DNA of 64,000 bases from Stenotrophomonas aracearum. Its GTDB lineage: Bacteria > Pseudomonadota > Gammaproteobacteria > Xanthomonadales > Xanthomonadaceae. Below are positions 37,688-45,682 of the stretch, in pieces. The stretch covers positions 3,793,001 through 3,857,000 of the forward strand of contig NZ_CP115543.1 of the NCBI RefSeq assembly GCF_031834615.1. The letters are read 5' to 3'. The position numbers and the translations under genes are program-made. The notes under the pieces are model-generated. The model searched no databases, was not told the origin of the DNA, and saw nothing but the letters and a program-made list of their open reading frames with translations. Position 1 is the first letter of the stretch. Every line of letters starts with the position of its first letter.

Positions 37688-37879
37688 CCCGCGGGCCCCA
37701 CGCCCGCATGAATGACCCTGCCCCACCCGGCTTGCGCGCCGCCGCGAGCCGGTGTTAGTGTCGGCACATCCGGCCGCATTCGCGTGCCGCATCTTCTGGA
37801 CGACGTTTCTTTCCAGAATCCCTTCCCAACGTTCGCCGCCCTGCCGGGCGCTCGCACCTTCCAGCGAGGAATTCAGCAC

Positions 37880-39664
37880 TTGTCCGATATCACTACTTCC
37901 GAACCCGGGAGCGCCGACGCGCCCGCCGAGAAGCGCGTGCGCAAGCCGCGCGTCGCCAAGGCCGCTGCTCCCAGCGCCGACACCGGGTCCACCCCCGCCC
38001 AGAACGCCCTGCCCCTGGCTGCCGCGCCCGCCGCGCCGGCGCCGGCTGCTCCGGCACCTGTGCAGGCACCTCCGGCACCGGCCGCGTCCAGCGGCGATGC
38101 CCCGGCCCCGCAAGGCGGTGGCCAGGACGCCGGCGACGGCGGCCAGCGCAACAACAACAACAACAACAACAACAACCAGCAGGGCGGGCAGAACCCGTAC
38201 CAGCAGGGCCAGAACCAGGGCGGCCAGAACCAGGGCCAAGGCCAGGGCAACCGCCGCGACCGCTTCCGCAATCGCCGTGACCGCGACCGCAATCGCGGCG
38301 GCGGCGGCGGTGGCTACCGCGACGACGGCATGCCGCAGGACAATGGCGAGCAGCAGCCGTTCGTGCGTACCCAGCAGGCCAACGTGCCCGAAGGCTTCCC
38401 GGTCTACTCGCTGAGCGACCTCAAGCGCATGCCGGCGCAGAAGCTGCTGGACATTGCCGACCAGCTGCAGATTTCCGAGGGCGTGGCCCGTGCCCGCAAG
38501 CAGGACGTCATCTTCGCCCTGCTCAAGGTGCTCACCCGCCATGGCGACGGCGTTGCCGCCGACGGCGTGCTGGAAATCCTGCCGGACGGTTTCGGCTTCC
38601 TGCGCGCGGCCGAAGCCAGCTACCTGGCCGGCCCGGACGACACCTACATCTCGCCCAGCCAGATCCGCCGCTTCAACCTGCGCACCGGCGACCACCTGTC
38701 CGGCCGCATCCGTTTCCCGAAGGACGGCGAGCGCTACTTCGCGCTGTCGATCGTGGACACCATCAACGGTGAGCCGCTGGAAGCGTCCAAGAACAAGGTG
38801 CTGTTCGAGAATCTCACCCCCCTGTTCCCGCGCAAGCGCTTCACCCTGGAACGCGGCAACGGCTCGTCCGAAGACATCACCGGCCGCATCCTCGACCTGA
38901 TGGCGCCGCAGGGCAAGGGCCAGCGTGCGCTGATCGTCTCTCCGCCGAAGGCCGGTAAGACGATGATGATGCAGCAGGTGGCGACGGCGATCACCACCAA
39001 CCATCCGGAAGTGCACATGATCGTGCTGCTCATCGACGAGCGCCCGGAAGAAGTGACCGAAATGCAGCGCACCGTGCGCGGCGAAGTCATCAGCTCCACC
39101 TTCGACGAGCCGGCCGCCCGTCACGTGCAGGTTGCCGAAATGGTGATCGAGCGTGCCAAGCGCCTGGTGGAACACAAGAAGGACGTGGTGATCCTGCTCG
39201 ACTCGATCACCCGCCTGGCACGCGCCTACAACAACGTGGTGCCCAGCTCCGGCAAGGTGCTCACCGGCGGCGTGGACGCCAACGCCCTGCACCGCCCGAA
39301 GCGCTTCTTCGGTGCCGCGCGCAACGTGGAGGAAGGCGGCAGCCTGACCATCATCGCCACTGCGCTGGTCGACACCGGCAGCAAGATGGACGAAGTGATC
39401 TACGAAGAGTTCAAGGGCACCGGCAACAGCGAAGTGCACCTGAACCGTCGCATCACTGAAAAGCGCGTGTACCCGGCCATCGACATCAACCGTTCCGGCA
39501 CCCGCCGCGAAGACCTGCTGATCGAGCCGGAGCTGCTGCAGAAGATCTGGATCCTGCGCAAGCTGCTGCACCCGATGGACGAAATCGCTGCGATGGAGTT
39601 CCTGCTGGACAAGATGAAGAACACCAAGTCCAACGACGAGTTCTTCGGTTCGATGAAGCGCTGA
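37880..39664 (+). CDS. rho: transcription termination factor Rho with long disordered insert
   Basis: Rho is a hexameric RNA-dependent ATPase that terminates transcription. The gene encodes 594 residues from a TTG at 37880 preceded by AGCGAGGA. The N-terminal 170 residues or so are disordered: an Ala/Pro-rich part, then an Asn/Gln/Gly-rich part with nine consecutive Asn, then [21 protein letters not shown]. The canonical Rho follows, starting with the N-terminal helix bundle ([22 protein letters not shown]). The RNA-binding domain has LPDGFGFLR, Walker A is SPPKAGKT, and the Q-loop and R-loop regions are present. E. coli Rho is 419 residues and lacks this insert. A strong terminator follows. 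Confidence 0.97.
   Translation: MSDITTSEPGSADAPAEKRVRKPRVAKAAAPSADTGSTPAQNALPLAAAPAAPAPAAPAPVQAPPAPAASSGDAPAPQGGGQDAGDGGQRNNNNNNNNNQQGGQNPYQQGQNQGGQNQGQGQGNRRDRFRNRRDRDRNRGGGGGGYRDDGMPQDNGEQQPFVRTQQANVPEGFPVYSLSDLKRMPAQKLLDIADQLQISEGVARARKQDVIFALLKVLTRHGDGVAADGVLEILPDGFGFLRAAEASYLAGPDDTYISPSQIRRFNLRTGDHLSGRIRFPKDGERYFALSIVDTINGEPLEASKNKVLFENLTPLFPRKRFTLERGNGSSEDITGRILDLMAPQGKGQRALIVSPPKAGKTMMMQQVATAITTNHPEVHMIVLLIDERPEEVTEMQRTVRGEVISSTFDEPAARHVQVAEMVIERAKRLVEHKKDVVILLDSITRLARAYNNVVPSSGKVLTGGVDANALHRPKRFFGAARNVEEGGSLTIIATALVDTGSKMDEVIYEEFKGTGNSEVHLNRRITEKRVYPAIDINRSGTRREDLLIEPELLQKIWILRKLLHPMDEIAAMEFLLDKMKNTKSNDEFFGSMKR
38150..38176 (+). repeat. (AAC)9 trinucleotide repeat inside rho
   Basis: Nine perfect AAC codons encode a poly-Asn run in the disordered insert of Rho. 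Slippage would change length in frame without disrupting the protein. Confidence 0.9.
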
Positions 39665-39685
39665 TCGGCGCGGCTGTCGAAACAG

Positions 39686-39713
39686 AAAAGGCCCCGCATT
39701 GCGGGGCTTTTTT
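39686..39713 (+). terminator. intrinsic terminator of rho
   Basis: Stem GCCCCGC (39691-39697), loop ATT, stem GCGGGGC (39701-39707) and a T6 run, with A4 before the stem. It lies 22 bp after the rho stop and also faces the convergent small gene at 39726. Confidence 0.95.
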
Positions 39714-39725
39714 CATGGATGCGCG

Positions 39726-39947
39726 TCAGGGCCGCATGCGATCCAGCAACGGCCCGAAATGGATTGGTCCCAACGTTGCCACCGGATCCAGCGGCGGCTC
39801 CGCCATCTCCTCAGTCGCATCGACCTCGGCCTCCTCCTGCCCGGTCGCCCCATCCCCATGCTCGAACCCGATTCCCGCCCTGATCATCGTCGATACCGCG
39901 ACAAGGATGAGCAGCGACAGCCCACCCAGCACATGCATCAGCGTCAC
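39726..39947 (-). CDS. small putative membrane protein
   Basis: The predicted protein has 73 residues and matches no family I know. It starts with a hydrophobic helix (MHVLGGLSLLILVAVSTMIRAGIG, about residues 4-27) followed by an acidic segment (EEAEVDATEEMAEPPLD) and a short C-terminal tail. The start is a GTG at 39947 with GGGGAG 6 nt upstream, a good ribosome-binding site; an ATG lies three codons further in. It is convergent with rho. The clean TM-plus-acidic-tail layout and the ribosome-binding site argue for a real gene, but coding evidence is limited by the short length. Confidence 0.5.
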   Translation of the reverse strand: MTLMHVLGGLSLLILVAVSTMIRAGIGFEHGDGATGQEEAEVDATEEMAEPPLDPVATLGPIHFGPLLDRMRP

Positions 39948-40049
39948 ATCGATCTCCCCGCGCCTGTGTAGCCATCACGCTACCGATCACGCGAAAAGCA
40001 TCCTCTGCAACAACTCCCATTTCTGCGACGAACGCGACACACCATGTCG

Positions 40050-40112
40050 GTAGAGCCGGGCTCTGCCCGGCTGCACGAAGGGCAAGAGCGGCCGGGCAGA
40101 GCCCGGCGCTAC
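40050..40112. repeat. inverted pair of GTAG REP elements
   Basis: The plus-strand copy (GTAG at 40050, AGCCGGGC, TCT, GCCCGGCT) and the minus-strand copy (arms 40091-40097 and 40101-40107, with CTAC at 40109-40112) face outward from a 14-nt spacer. This is a BIME-like dimer in the gap between the small 39726 gene and the GH3 gene, where it may act as a 3' RNA stabiliser. Confidence 0.85.
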
Positions 40113-40164
40113 GAATCCAGGCGTCGGCCGGCGTCCCGGTAGGCAACCGGGCGTGGCAGGGGGC

Positions 40165-42699
40165 TTAATTGCACACCACCGCACCTTCTGCCTTGTCGGC
40201 CTTCGCGGCAACACGCACCTGGGTGAACGCCGCTGCGAACGGCTTGTCGGCGGTGACCACGAACGGCGCTTCCACCGCGCCCAGGTCTACGCCCTTGCTG
40301 GCGAAGCAGGCCAGCGGGATGGTGACGGTGCGTTTCTGGCCCGGTTGCAGCGAGGCCAGGGTCGAGGCGATGTCCACGCCGCCTTCGCAGCCGGTACCGC
40401 ACTGCATGGTCACCTTTACCCCCGACGCCGGCGGGTGCTGCACCATCACGTCGAACTGCAGGGCGCCGTTGCTGCGCGCCAGCGCGCTCAGGTTGCGCCG
40501 CGAGGTGCTGCGTGCGATCAGCTGGGCCGGGGCAAGCCAGGTCACTTCGCGAGCGTCCTGCTGGGTGTTGATCTGCACGGTGCGCACGTCGGCCACCGGC
40601 TTCTCCTTCGGCCAGCGCAGGCTGGCGTTGAGGTCGTTGCCGAGCGGCTGGGTGGCGCCGTTGGCGGCGATGTGCAGCGAGAACGGCGCGGTGTCCAGGC
40701 GGTTGAAGATCGGCAGGGTGGTCACTTCGCCGCAATGGTCGGGGTTGGCCTCCGGCAGGCGCGCGACCTGCGCCGGCTGCGCGTAGCTCAGGCCATAGCC
40801 TAACTTGAACAGCGGCGGGCGCTTCGGATCCGGGCGGTCGATCGGTGCCGGGCACGGCACGCCCGGCCACGGGAAGCTCAGCTTGCCGGTGAAGTCATGC
40901 GCCGACTTGCCGTCCTTGCCGGCGACCAGCACGTCGGTGATGCCCTTGCCTTCGGAACCCGGCAGCCACGCGGCGACGAACGCCTGCGAGAGATTGAGCA
41001 GGTCGTTGGTGTACATCGGACGGCCGGAGAAGTACACGGTGACCACCTGCTTGCCGCTGGCGGCCGCCGCCTTCAGCACAGCCAGGTCCTTGGGCTGCGC
41101 ACGGCTGTGGCTGACCGTGTCCGAGGCGAGGATGTCGCCGTTGGTTTCGGCGTACGGCGTTTCGCCGATCACCGCTACCACTACGTCGAACTGCGTGGCG
41201 TCGATGTCGTTCGCGTCGGCATTGAAGGTGACCTGTGCTGCGCCCAGTTCGGCGCGCAGCGCGCCCAGCACCGAGTCGGCGTTGGGGAAGTCGGCATTGG
41301 TGTTCTCGGTGCCCTGCCAGGTCAGCGACCAGCCACCGGCCTGGTTGGAGAGGTTGTCCGCGCTTTCGCCCACCACCAGCACCCGTGCGTTGCGCTTGAG
41401 CGGCAGCACCTTGTCCTGGTTCTTCAGCAGCACCAGCGATTCGCGCACCGCTTCGCGCGCAAGCTCGCGGTGCTGCACGGCTGCGCTGTCGCCGGCGAAC
41501 CGGCTGTCCGAGGGCTTGTGGTCGAACAGCCCGGCACGCAGCTTGACCCGCAGGATGCGGGTCACCGCATCGTCGATGCGCGCCATGGGAATCTCACCGC
41601 TCTCGACCTGGGCCATGGTGTTGGCAATGAACGCCTTCCAGTCGTCGGGCACCATCACCATGTCGATGCCGGCATTGATCGCCTGCGCACAGCTGTCGTT
41701 GCGGCACCCGGGCACCTGTGCGATGCCGTTCCAGTCGGACACCACGAAGCCATCGAAGCCCATCTTGTCCTTCAGCGCGCCCGTGAGCAGCGCCTGGCTG
41801 CCGTGCATCTTGCCGTAGTCCACGCCGCCGGCGCGGTCGTTCCAGCTGTTGAACGAGGCCATCACGGTCTGTACGCCCTCGCCCAGCGCACCGAAGTAGC
41901 CCTGGCCGTGCACGTTGATCATGGTCGCCTTGTCGACCGTGGACTCGCCCTGGTCGCGGCCGTTGTCGGTGGCGCCGTCGCCGATGTAATGCTTGGCGGT
42001 GGCCACCACGTTGCCGTCGGCGTTGAAGCGGCCCTGCGCGCCCTTGACGTACGCCGTGGCGAACTCACGCACCACCGCGGGATCGGAAGAGAAGCTTTCG
42101 TAGGTACGGCCCCAGCGCGGGTCGTGCGCGACCGCCAGGGTGGGCGCGAACACCCAGCCGATGCCGGTGGCACGGGTGGCGGTTCCGGTGGCGGCGCCGA
42201 TGCGTTCGATCAGCGCTGCATCGCGGGTCGCGCCCAGGCCGATGTTGTGCGGGAACAGGGTGGCGCCGTACACGTTGCTGTGGCCGTGCACGGCGTCGGT
42301 GCCCCAGATGACCGGCACCGGGGTTTGCGCGTCGGTGGACAGCGACGCCGCGTGATAGGCATCGGCCAGCTTGACCCAGTCGGCCACGCTGGCGTGCTTG
42401 TCCATGCCCGGCCACGAACCGCCACCGTTGAGCACCGAGCCGATGTAGTACGTGCGCACCTGCTCGGGGGTGATCTGCTTGATCTCGGGCTGGGTCATCT
42501 GCCCGACCTTCTGCGCCAGCGTCATCTGGCCGACGATGGTGCGCACGCGGGCTTCGATGGCCGGGTCGGCTGCGATGGCGCTGGTCACCCGGGGCCAATC
42601 CTGCAGGCGCTCGGCGGCGGCGGCGACAGGGGCCTGCGCGGCCAAAGCCGTCAGTACACAGAGGGCAAGAACGGTCTTCCGGGCGCTGCTCACGGACAT
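40165..42699 (-). CDS. GH3 family beta-glucosidase / exo-glucanase, exported
   Basis: This enzyme probably cleaves glucose units from beta-1,3/1,4-glucan oligosaccharides in the periplasm. The 844-residue protein has a signal peptide (VLALCVLTALAAQAPVAAAA). The GH3 N-terminal barrel contains GQMTLAQKVGQMTQPEI, DAVHGHSNVYGATLFPHNIG, AKHYIGDGATDNGRDQG and the nucleophile Asp322 in FVVSDWNG. The GH3 C-terminal domain (LKRNARVLVVGESADNLSNQAGGW) follows, and a beta-rich tail ends the protein. It resembles the ExoP-type exo-1,3/1,4-beta-glucanases of marine and plant-associated bacteria. The upstream region carries a LacI-type operator shared with the permease and TonB receptor. The ATG at 42699 has GGAGG close to it. 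Confidence 0.92.
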   Translation of the reverse strand: MSVSSARKTVLALCVLTALAAQAPVAAAAERLQDWPRVTSAIAADPAIEARVRTIVGQMTLAQKVGQMTQPEIKQITPEQVRTYYIGSVLNGGGSWPGMDKHASVADWVKLADAYHAASLSTDAQTPVPVIWGTDAVHGHSNVYGATLFPHNIGLGATRDAALIERIGAATGTATRATGIGWVFAPTLAVAHDPRWGRTYESFSSDPAVVREFATAYVKGAQGRFNADGNVVATAKHYIGDGATDNGRDQGESTVDKATMINVHGQGYFGALGEGVQTVMASFNSWNDRAGGVDYGKMHGSQALLTGALKDKMGFDGFVVSDWNGIAQVPGCRNDSCAQAINAGIDMVMVPDDWKAFIANTMAQVESGEIPMARIDDAVTRILRVKLRAGLFDHKPSDSRFAGDSAAVQHRELAREAVRESLVLLKNQDKVLPLKRNARVLVVGESADNLSNQAGGWSLTWQGTENTNADFPNADSVLGALRAELGAAQVTFNADANDIDATQFDVVVAVIGETPYAETNGDILASDTVSHSRAQPKDLAVLKAAAASGKQVVTVYFSGRPMYTNDLLNLSQAFVAAWLPGSEGKGITDVLVAGKDGKSAHDFTGKLSFPWPGVPCPAPIDRPDPKRPPLFKLGYGLSYAQPAQVARLPEANPDHCGEVTTLPIFNRLDTAPFSLHIAANGATQPLGNDLNASLRWPKEKPVADVRTVQINTQQDAREVTWLAPAQLIARSTSRRNLSALARSNGALQFDVMVQHPPASGVKVTMQCGTGCEGGVDIASTLASLQPGQKRTVTIPLACFASKGVDLGAVEAPFVVTADKPFAAAFTQVRVAAKADKAEGAVVCN

Positions 42700-42759
42700 C
42701 TACCTCCAAAGGAAAATCATCGACAAGGGGGCGGATCGCGGCCGGTTGGGCGCGTCCGC

Positions 42760-42773
42760 TGACAGCGCTGTCA
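42760..42773. promoter_or_regulatory. LacI-type operator overlapping the GH3 promoter
   Basis: TGACAGCGCTGTCA is a perfect 14-bp palindrome 61 bp upstream of the GH3 start. On the minus strand TTGACA (42798-42793), 17 nt and TATGAC (42775-42770) make a plausible sigma-70 promoter whose -10 overlaps the palindrome. Near-identical sites occur at 45333, 45366 and 45581. Confidence 0.8.
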
Positions 42774-42980
42774 TATAAGCCGGGCGTGGCGCTGTCAACC
42801 GTTGGCGCACGCCGATGTCCTGCTTTCACCGCCACTGCTGGGCTGGCGCTGTCCGGCGGTGCTGTCCACGGGCCATTGCTGTTGCATCGCCGCATGGAAT
42901 CGGATGACCGTGCACGAATGCCCCGCGTCGTGGCACCATCCGCTGCGGCCGACCGGCACATGCAGAGGAACCATCGCACC

Positions 42981-43988
42981 ATGCGTAGTCGTATCGAAGA
43001 TGTCGCGGCGGTTGCGGGCGTTTCGATCAAGACCGTCTCGCGCGTGCTCAACCATGAGCCCAACGTGCGCGAGGAAACGCGCGAGCGCGTGCTCGCGGCG
43101 GTGACGCGGCTGGGCTACAAGCCCAACCTTTCCGCGCGCAGCCTGGCCGGGCAGCGTTCGTATGCGCTGGCGCTGGTGTACAACAATCCCTCGCGCAATT
43201 ACCTCATGGAAATCCAGAACGGCATGCTGGAAGCCTGCCACGCGCACCACTACAACCTGATCCTGGGGCCGGTGGGCATCGGTCGGCGTACCCTGCCGGA
43301 CCTGTCGGCGCTGTTCGAGAATTCGCGGCCCGACGGCGTGGTGCTGATTCCGCCGCTGACCGACGATGCCGTGGTGCTGGCCTACCTGGAAGAAAACGAG
43401 ATTCCGTTTGCCAGCATCGCGCCGCGCCACCCCGAGGGCATCATCGGCGTGCGCATGGACGAGACCACGGCGGTGGTGGAACTGATCGGGCACCTGGTCA
43501 AGCAGGGCCACCGACGCATCGGGCACATCAAGGGCCCGCGCGCGCACGGCGCCTGTCAGTGGCGCCTGGCCGGTTACCGCCAGGCGCTGCGCGATGCGGG
43601 GATCGAGTACGACCCGAGCCTGGTGGTGAACGGTCAGTTCTCGTTCGAGTCCGGCATCGAGGCTGCCAATGCGCTGCTCGATTTGCCCGAGCCGCCCACC
43701 GCGATCTTCGCGGCCAACGACGACATGGCGGCCGCCGTGTTCCGCGTGGCCGGGCAGCGCGGGTTGCGCGTGCCGCGCGATCTTTCGGTGTGCGGCTTCG
43801 ACGACACGCCGATTGCCGGCCACATCTACCCGGCGTTGACCACGGTGCGCCAGCCCACCGACACCATGGGGCGGATCGCCACCGAACAGCTGATCGAAAG
43901 GATCCGCTCGTCCGGCGCCGGCAGCATGGTCACCGTGGACCATGCGGTGCTGGTGCGTGAGTCCACCCACGCACCGCGCCGCCGCTGA
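42981..43988 (+). CDS. LacI-family transcriptional repressor
   Basis: This 335-residue regulator has an N-terminal LacI HTH (RIEDVAAVAGVSIKTVSRVL), a hinge helix (NLSARSLAG) and a periplasmic-binding-like sugar domain ending in GFDDTPIAGHIYPALTTVRQP. The effector is probably a glucan-derived sugar such as glucose or cellobiose; this is inferred from neighbours. It is divergent from the GH3 gene and 4 bp short of the convergent permease. Palindromic TGACAnCGCTGTCA sites precede the GH3, permease and TonB-receptor genes, so this repressor is the likely binder. The ATG at 42981 has AGAGGA about 10 nt upstream; the frame is open further upstream to 42786. Confidence 0.95.
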   Translation: MRSRIEDVAAVAGVSIKTVSRVLNHEPNVREETRERVLAAVTRLGYKPNLSARSLAGQRSYALALVYNNPSRNYLMEIQNGMLEACHAHHYNLILGPVGIGRRTLPDLSALFENSRPDGVVLIPPLTDDAVVLAYLEENEIPFASIAPRHPEGIIGVRMDETTAVVELIGHLVKQGHRRIGHIKGPRAHGACQWRLAGYRQALRDAGIEYDPSLVVNGQFSFESGIEAANALLDLPEPPTAIFAANDDMAAAVFRVAGQRGLRVPRDLSVCGFDDTPIAGHIYPALTTVRQPTDTMGRIATEQLIERIRSSGAGSMVTVDHAVLVRESTHAPRRR

Positions 43989-43992
43989 ACGC

Positions 43993-45264
43993 TCAGCCGG
44001 CCCGGCGCGAACCGCGCCAGGCGTAGAACACGATGAACAGGTAACACAGCAGCGGCAGCAGGAACGACGCCTGCAGGCCGTACTGGTCGGCCAGCCAGCC
44101 CACCGCGAGCGGAATCACCGCGCCGCCGACGATCGCCATGACGAGCAGGCTGGAGCCCTGCCCGGTGAGCGGACCCAGCCCGCCGATGGCGAGCGCGAAA
44201 ATGGTCGGGAACATGATCGAGTTGAACAGGCCCACGCTGACCACGCTCCACTTGGCCAGGTTGCCGGTGCCGAGCATGGTCACCGCCAGCAGGCCCATGA
44301 CCATCAGCGCAAAGATCCCCAACAGGCGGCGCGGATCGAACTTCGCCAGCAGGAACGTACCCACCAGGCGGCCGACCAGCGCACCGCCCCAGTACAGCGA
44401 CACGTAGTGCGTGGCCTGCTGCTCGGTCAGCCCCTCGCCGATGCCGGGCATGGACAGGAAGTTGACCAGCACGCTGCCGATGGACACTTCCGCGCCCACG
44501 TAGAAGAAGATTGCCAGTACACCGAACGCCAGGTGCTTGTGGCGCAGCGCGTCACCCAGCGTTCCTGGGTGCCGGGTACCTTCCACGCCGGCGATGCTCG
44601 GCAGGCGGAACATCCAGATCGCTGCGGCCAGCACGAACAGCGCAACGGCGAGCCCGAAGTACGGCAGCTGCACCGACTGCGCTTCGGCGGCGCGGTAGGC
44701 CAGCGCTTCGGCCTGCGGCAGCAGTGCCAGCTGTTCGGGGCTGCGCGGTTCGGCGGCCAGGATCAGCAGGCCACCGAACAGCGGCGCGATGGTGGTGCCG
44801 AGTGCGTTCATCGACTGCGCCAGGGTCAACCGGCTGGAGCTGGTCTGCTCCGGGCCCAGCAGCGCCACGTACGGATTGGCCGCCACCTGCAACACGGTGA
44901 TGCCGGTGGCCAGCACGAACAGCGCGCCCAGGAACAGGCCATACACGTGCAGCGCAGCGGCCGGCCAGAACAGCAGCGCGCCGACACCCGCAATGGCCAG
45001 GCCGGCCACGATGCCGCGCTTGTAGCCTACGGCCGCCACCAGGCGACCTGCCGGCAACGACATCAGGAAGTACGCGCCGAAGAAGGTGAACTGGATCAGC
45101 ATCGCCTGCACCCAGGTCAGCGAGAACGCGGCCTTGAGGTGCGGAATCAGGATGTCGTTGAGGCAGGTGATGAAGCCCCACATGAAGAAGATGGCCGTGA
45201 CCACGGCCAAGGCCGTGCGCGTGCTCTGTACGTGGTGCCCGCGAACCGCGGTGGAAGTCTCCAT
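43993..45264 (-). CDS. sugar MFS transporter, FucP/GluP-like
   Basis: This 423-residue inner-membrane permease has about 12 predicted helices. It begins with a short N-terminus and the helix ALAVVTAIFFMWGFITCLNDILIPHLKAAF, which is diagnostic for the FHS/FucP family of proton-coupled glucose, galactose and fucose transporters. Later segments (LQVAANPYVALLGPE, SRLTLAQSMNALGTTIAPLFGG) are also typical of the family. It probably imports the monosaccharide released by the GH3 enzyme. The ATG at 45264 has AGGA 7 nt upstream. Two LacI-type sites lie about 70-115 bp upstream. Confidence 0.93.
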   Translation of the reverse strand: METSTAVRGHHVQSTRTALAVVTAIFFMWGFITCLNDILIPHLKAAFSLTWVQAMLIQFTFFGAYFLMSLPAGRLVAAVGYKRGIVAGLAIAGVGALLFWPAAALHVYGLFLGALFVLATGITVLQVAANPYVALLGPEQTSSSRLTLAQSMNALGTTIAPLFGGLLILAAEPRSPEQLALLPQAEALAYRAAEAQSVQLPYFGLAVALFVLAAAIWMFRLPSIAGVEGTRHPGTLGDALRHKHLAFGVLAIFFYVGAEVSIGSVLVNFLSMPGIGEGLTEQQATHYVSLYWGGALVGRLVGTFLLAKFDPRRLLGIFALMVMGLLAVTMLGTGNLAKWSVVSVGLFNSIMFPTIFALAIGGLGPLTGQGSSLLVMAIVGGAVIPLAVGWLADQYGLQASFLLPLLCYLFIVFYAWRGSRRAG

Positions 45265-45332
45265 TGCGTGTCCTTCTGAAGGGAATGCCAGCCATGCGGC
45301 GGCCAGACATGGAACCCGCTCGGAACGAGATT

Positions 45333-45346
45333 GTCCAGCGCTGTCA
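45333..45346. promoter_or_regulatory. LacI-type operator, permease promoter, distal variant
   Basis: GTCCAGCGCTGTCA matches 11 of 14 positions of the perfect site at 42760. It lies 33 bp from a better copy, about three helical turns, on the permease side. Confidence 0.55.
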
Positions 45347-45365
45347 GACAATCGGCCACATTGCG

Positions 45366-45379
45366 CGACAGCGCTGTCA
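45366..45379. promoter_or_regulatory. LacI-type operator, permease promoter
   Basis: CGACAGCGCTGTCA matches 13 of 14 positions of the 42760 palindrome, 102 bp upstream of the permease start. Confidence 0.75.
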
Positions 45380-45580
45380 GCGAGCACGCGATCACGGTTT
45401 GCGCAGTTCCTTTCTGCACTGCACAACGACCGCATGGGACGAGATCGGGTGCGTCACGTCCCGCCGAAAACCACCGCAGAGGCCTGCACAGCAGCGTTTT
45501 CCGGATTTACGCACAGGCACTTTGCGCATTCGGGTGCGTCGGCAGCGGGCAATGCAACAGGAGGTTGCATGGCAGTTTGT

Positions 45581-45594
45581 TGACAACGCTGTCA
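45581..45594. promoter_or_regulatory. LacI-type operator over the -35 of the TonB-receptor gene
   Basis: TGACAACGCTGTCA matches 13 of 14 positions. It overlaps a consensus TTGACA -35 element at 45580-45585, about 100 bp before the receptor ATG, so a bound repressor would block RNA polymerase. Confidence 0.75.
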
Positions 45595-45682
45595 GGCGTG
45601 GGCCCAATCCGCCCAGAACGTTGTTGGTTCGTGCCAGAGACCGTAGGACTGCCATTACCGATTTCCCTGGGGAGGGAGCGCA

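Larger units (their letters stand above)
45265..45682. promoter_or_regulatory. divergent regulatory region with three LacI-type sites
   Basis: This 418-bp gap separates the permease from the TonB receptor. It holds three variants of the TGACAGCGCTGTCA palindrome: 45333-45346 (11 of 14), 45366-45379 (13 of 14) and 45581-45594 (13 of 14). The third overlaps TTGACA (45580-45585), a perfect -35 for the receptor gene. No other feature was recognised. Confidence 0.8.

Noticed and set aside
37708-37758. 16-codon leader peptide before rho as a called gene
   Set aside because: No ribosome-binding site is visible. It is mentioned only as a weak finding and not annotated as CDS.
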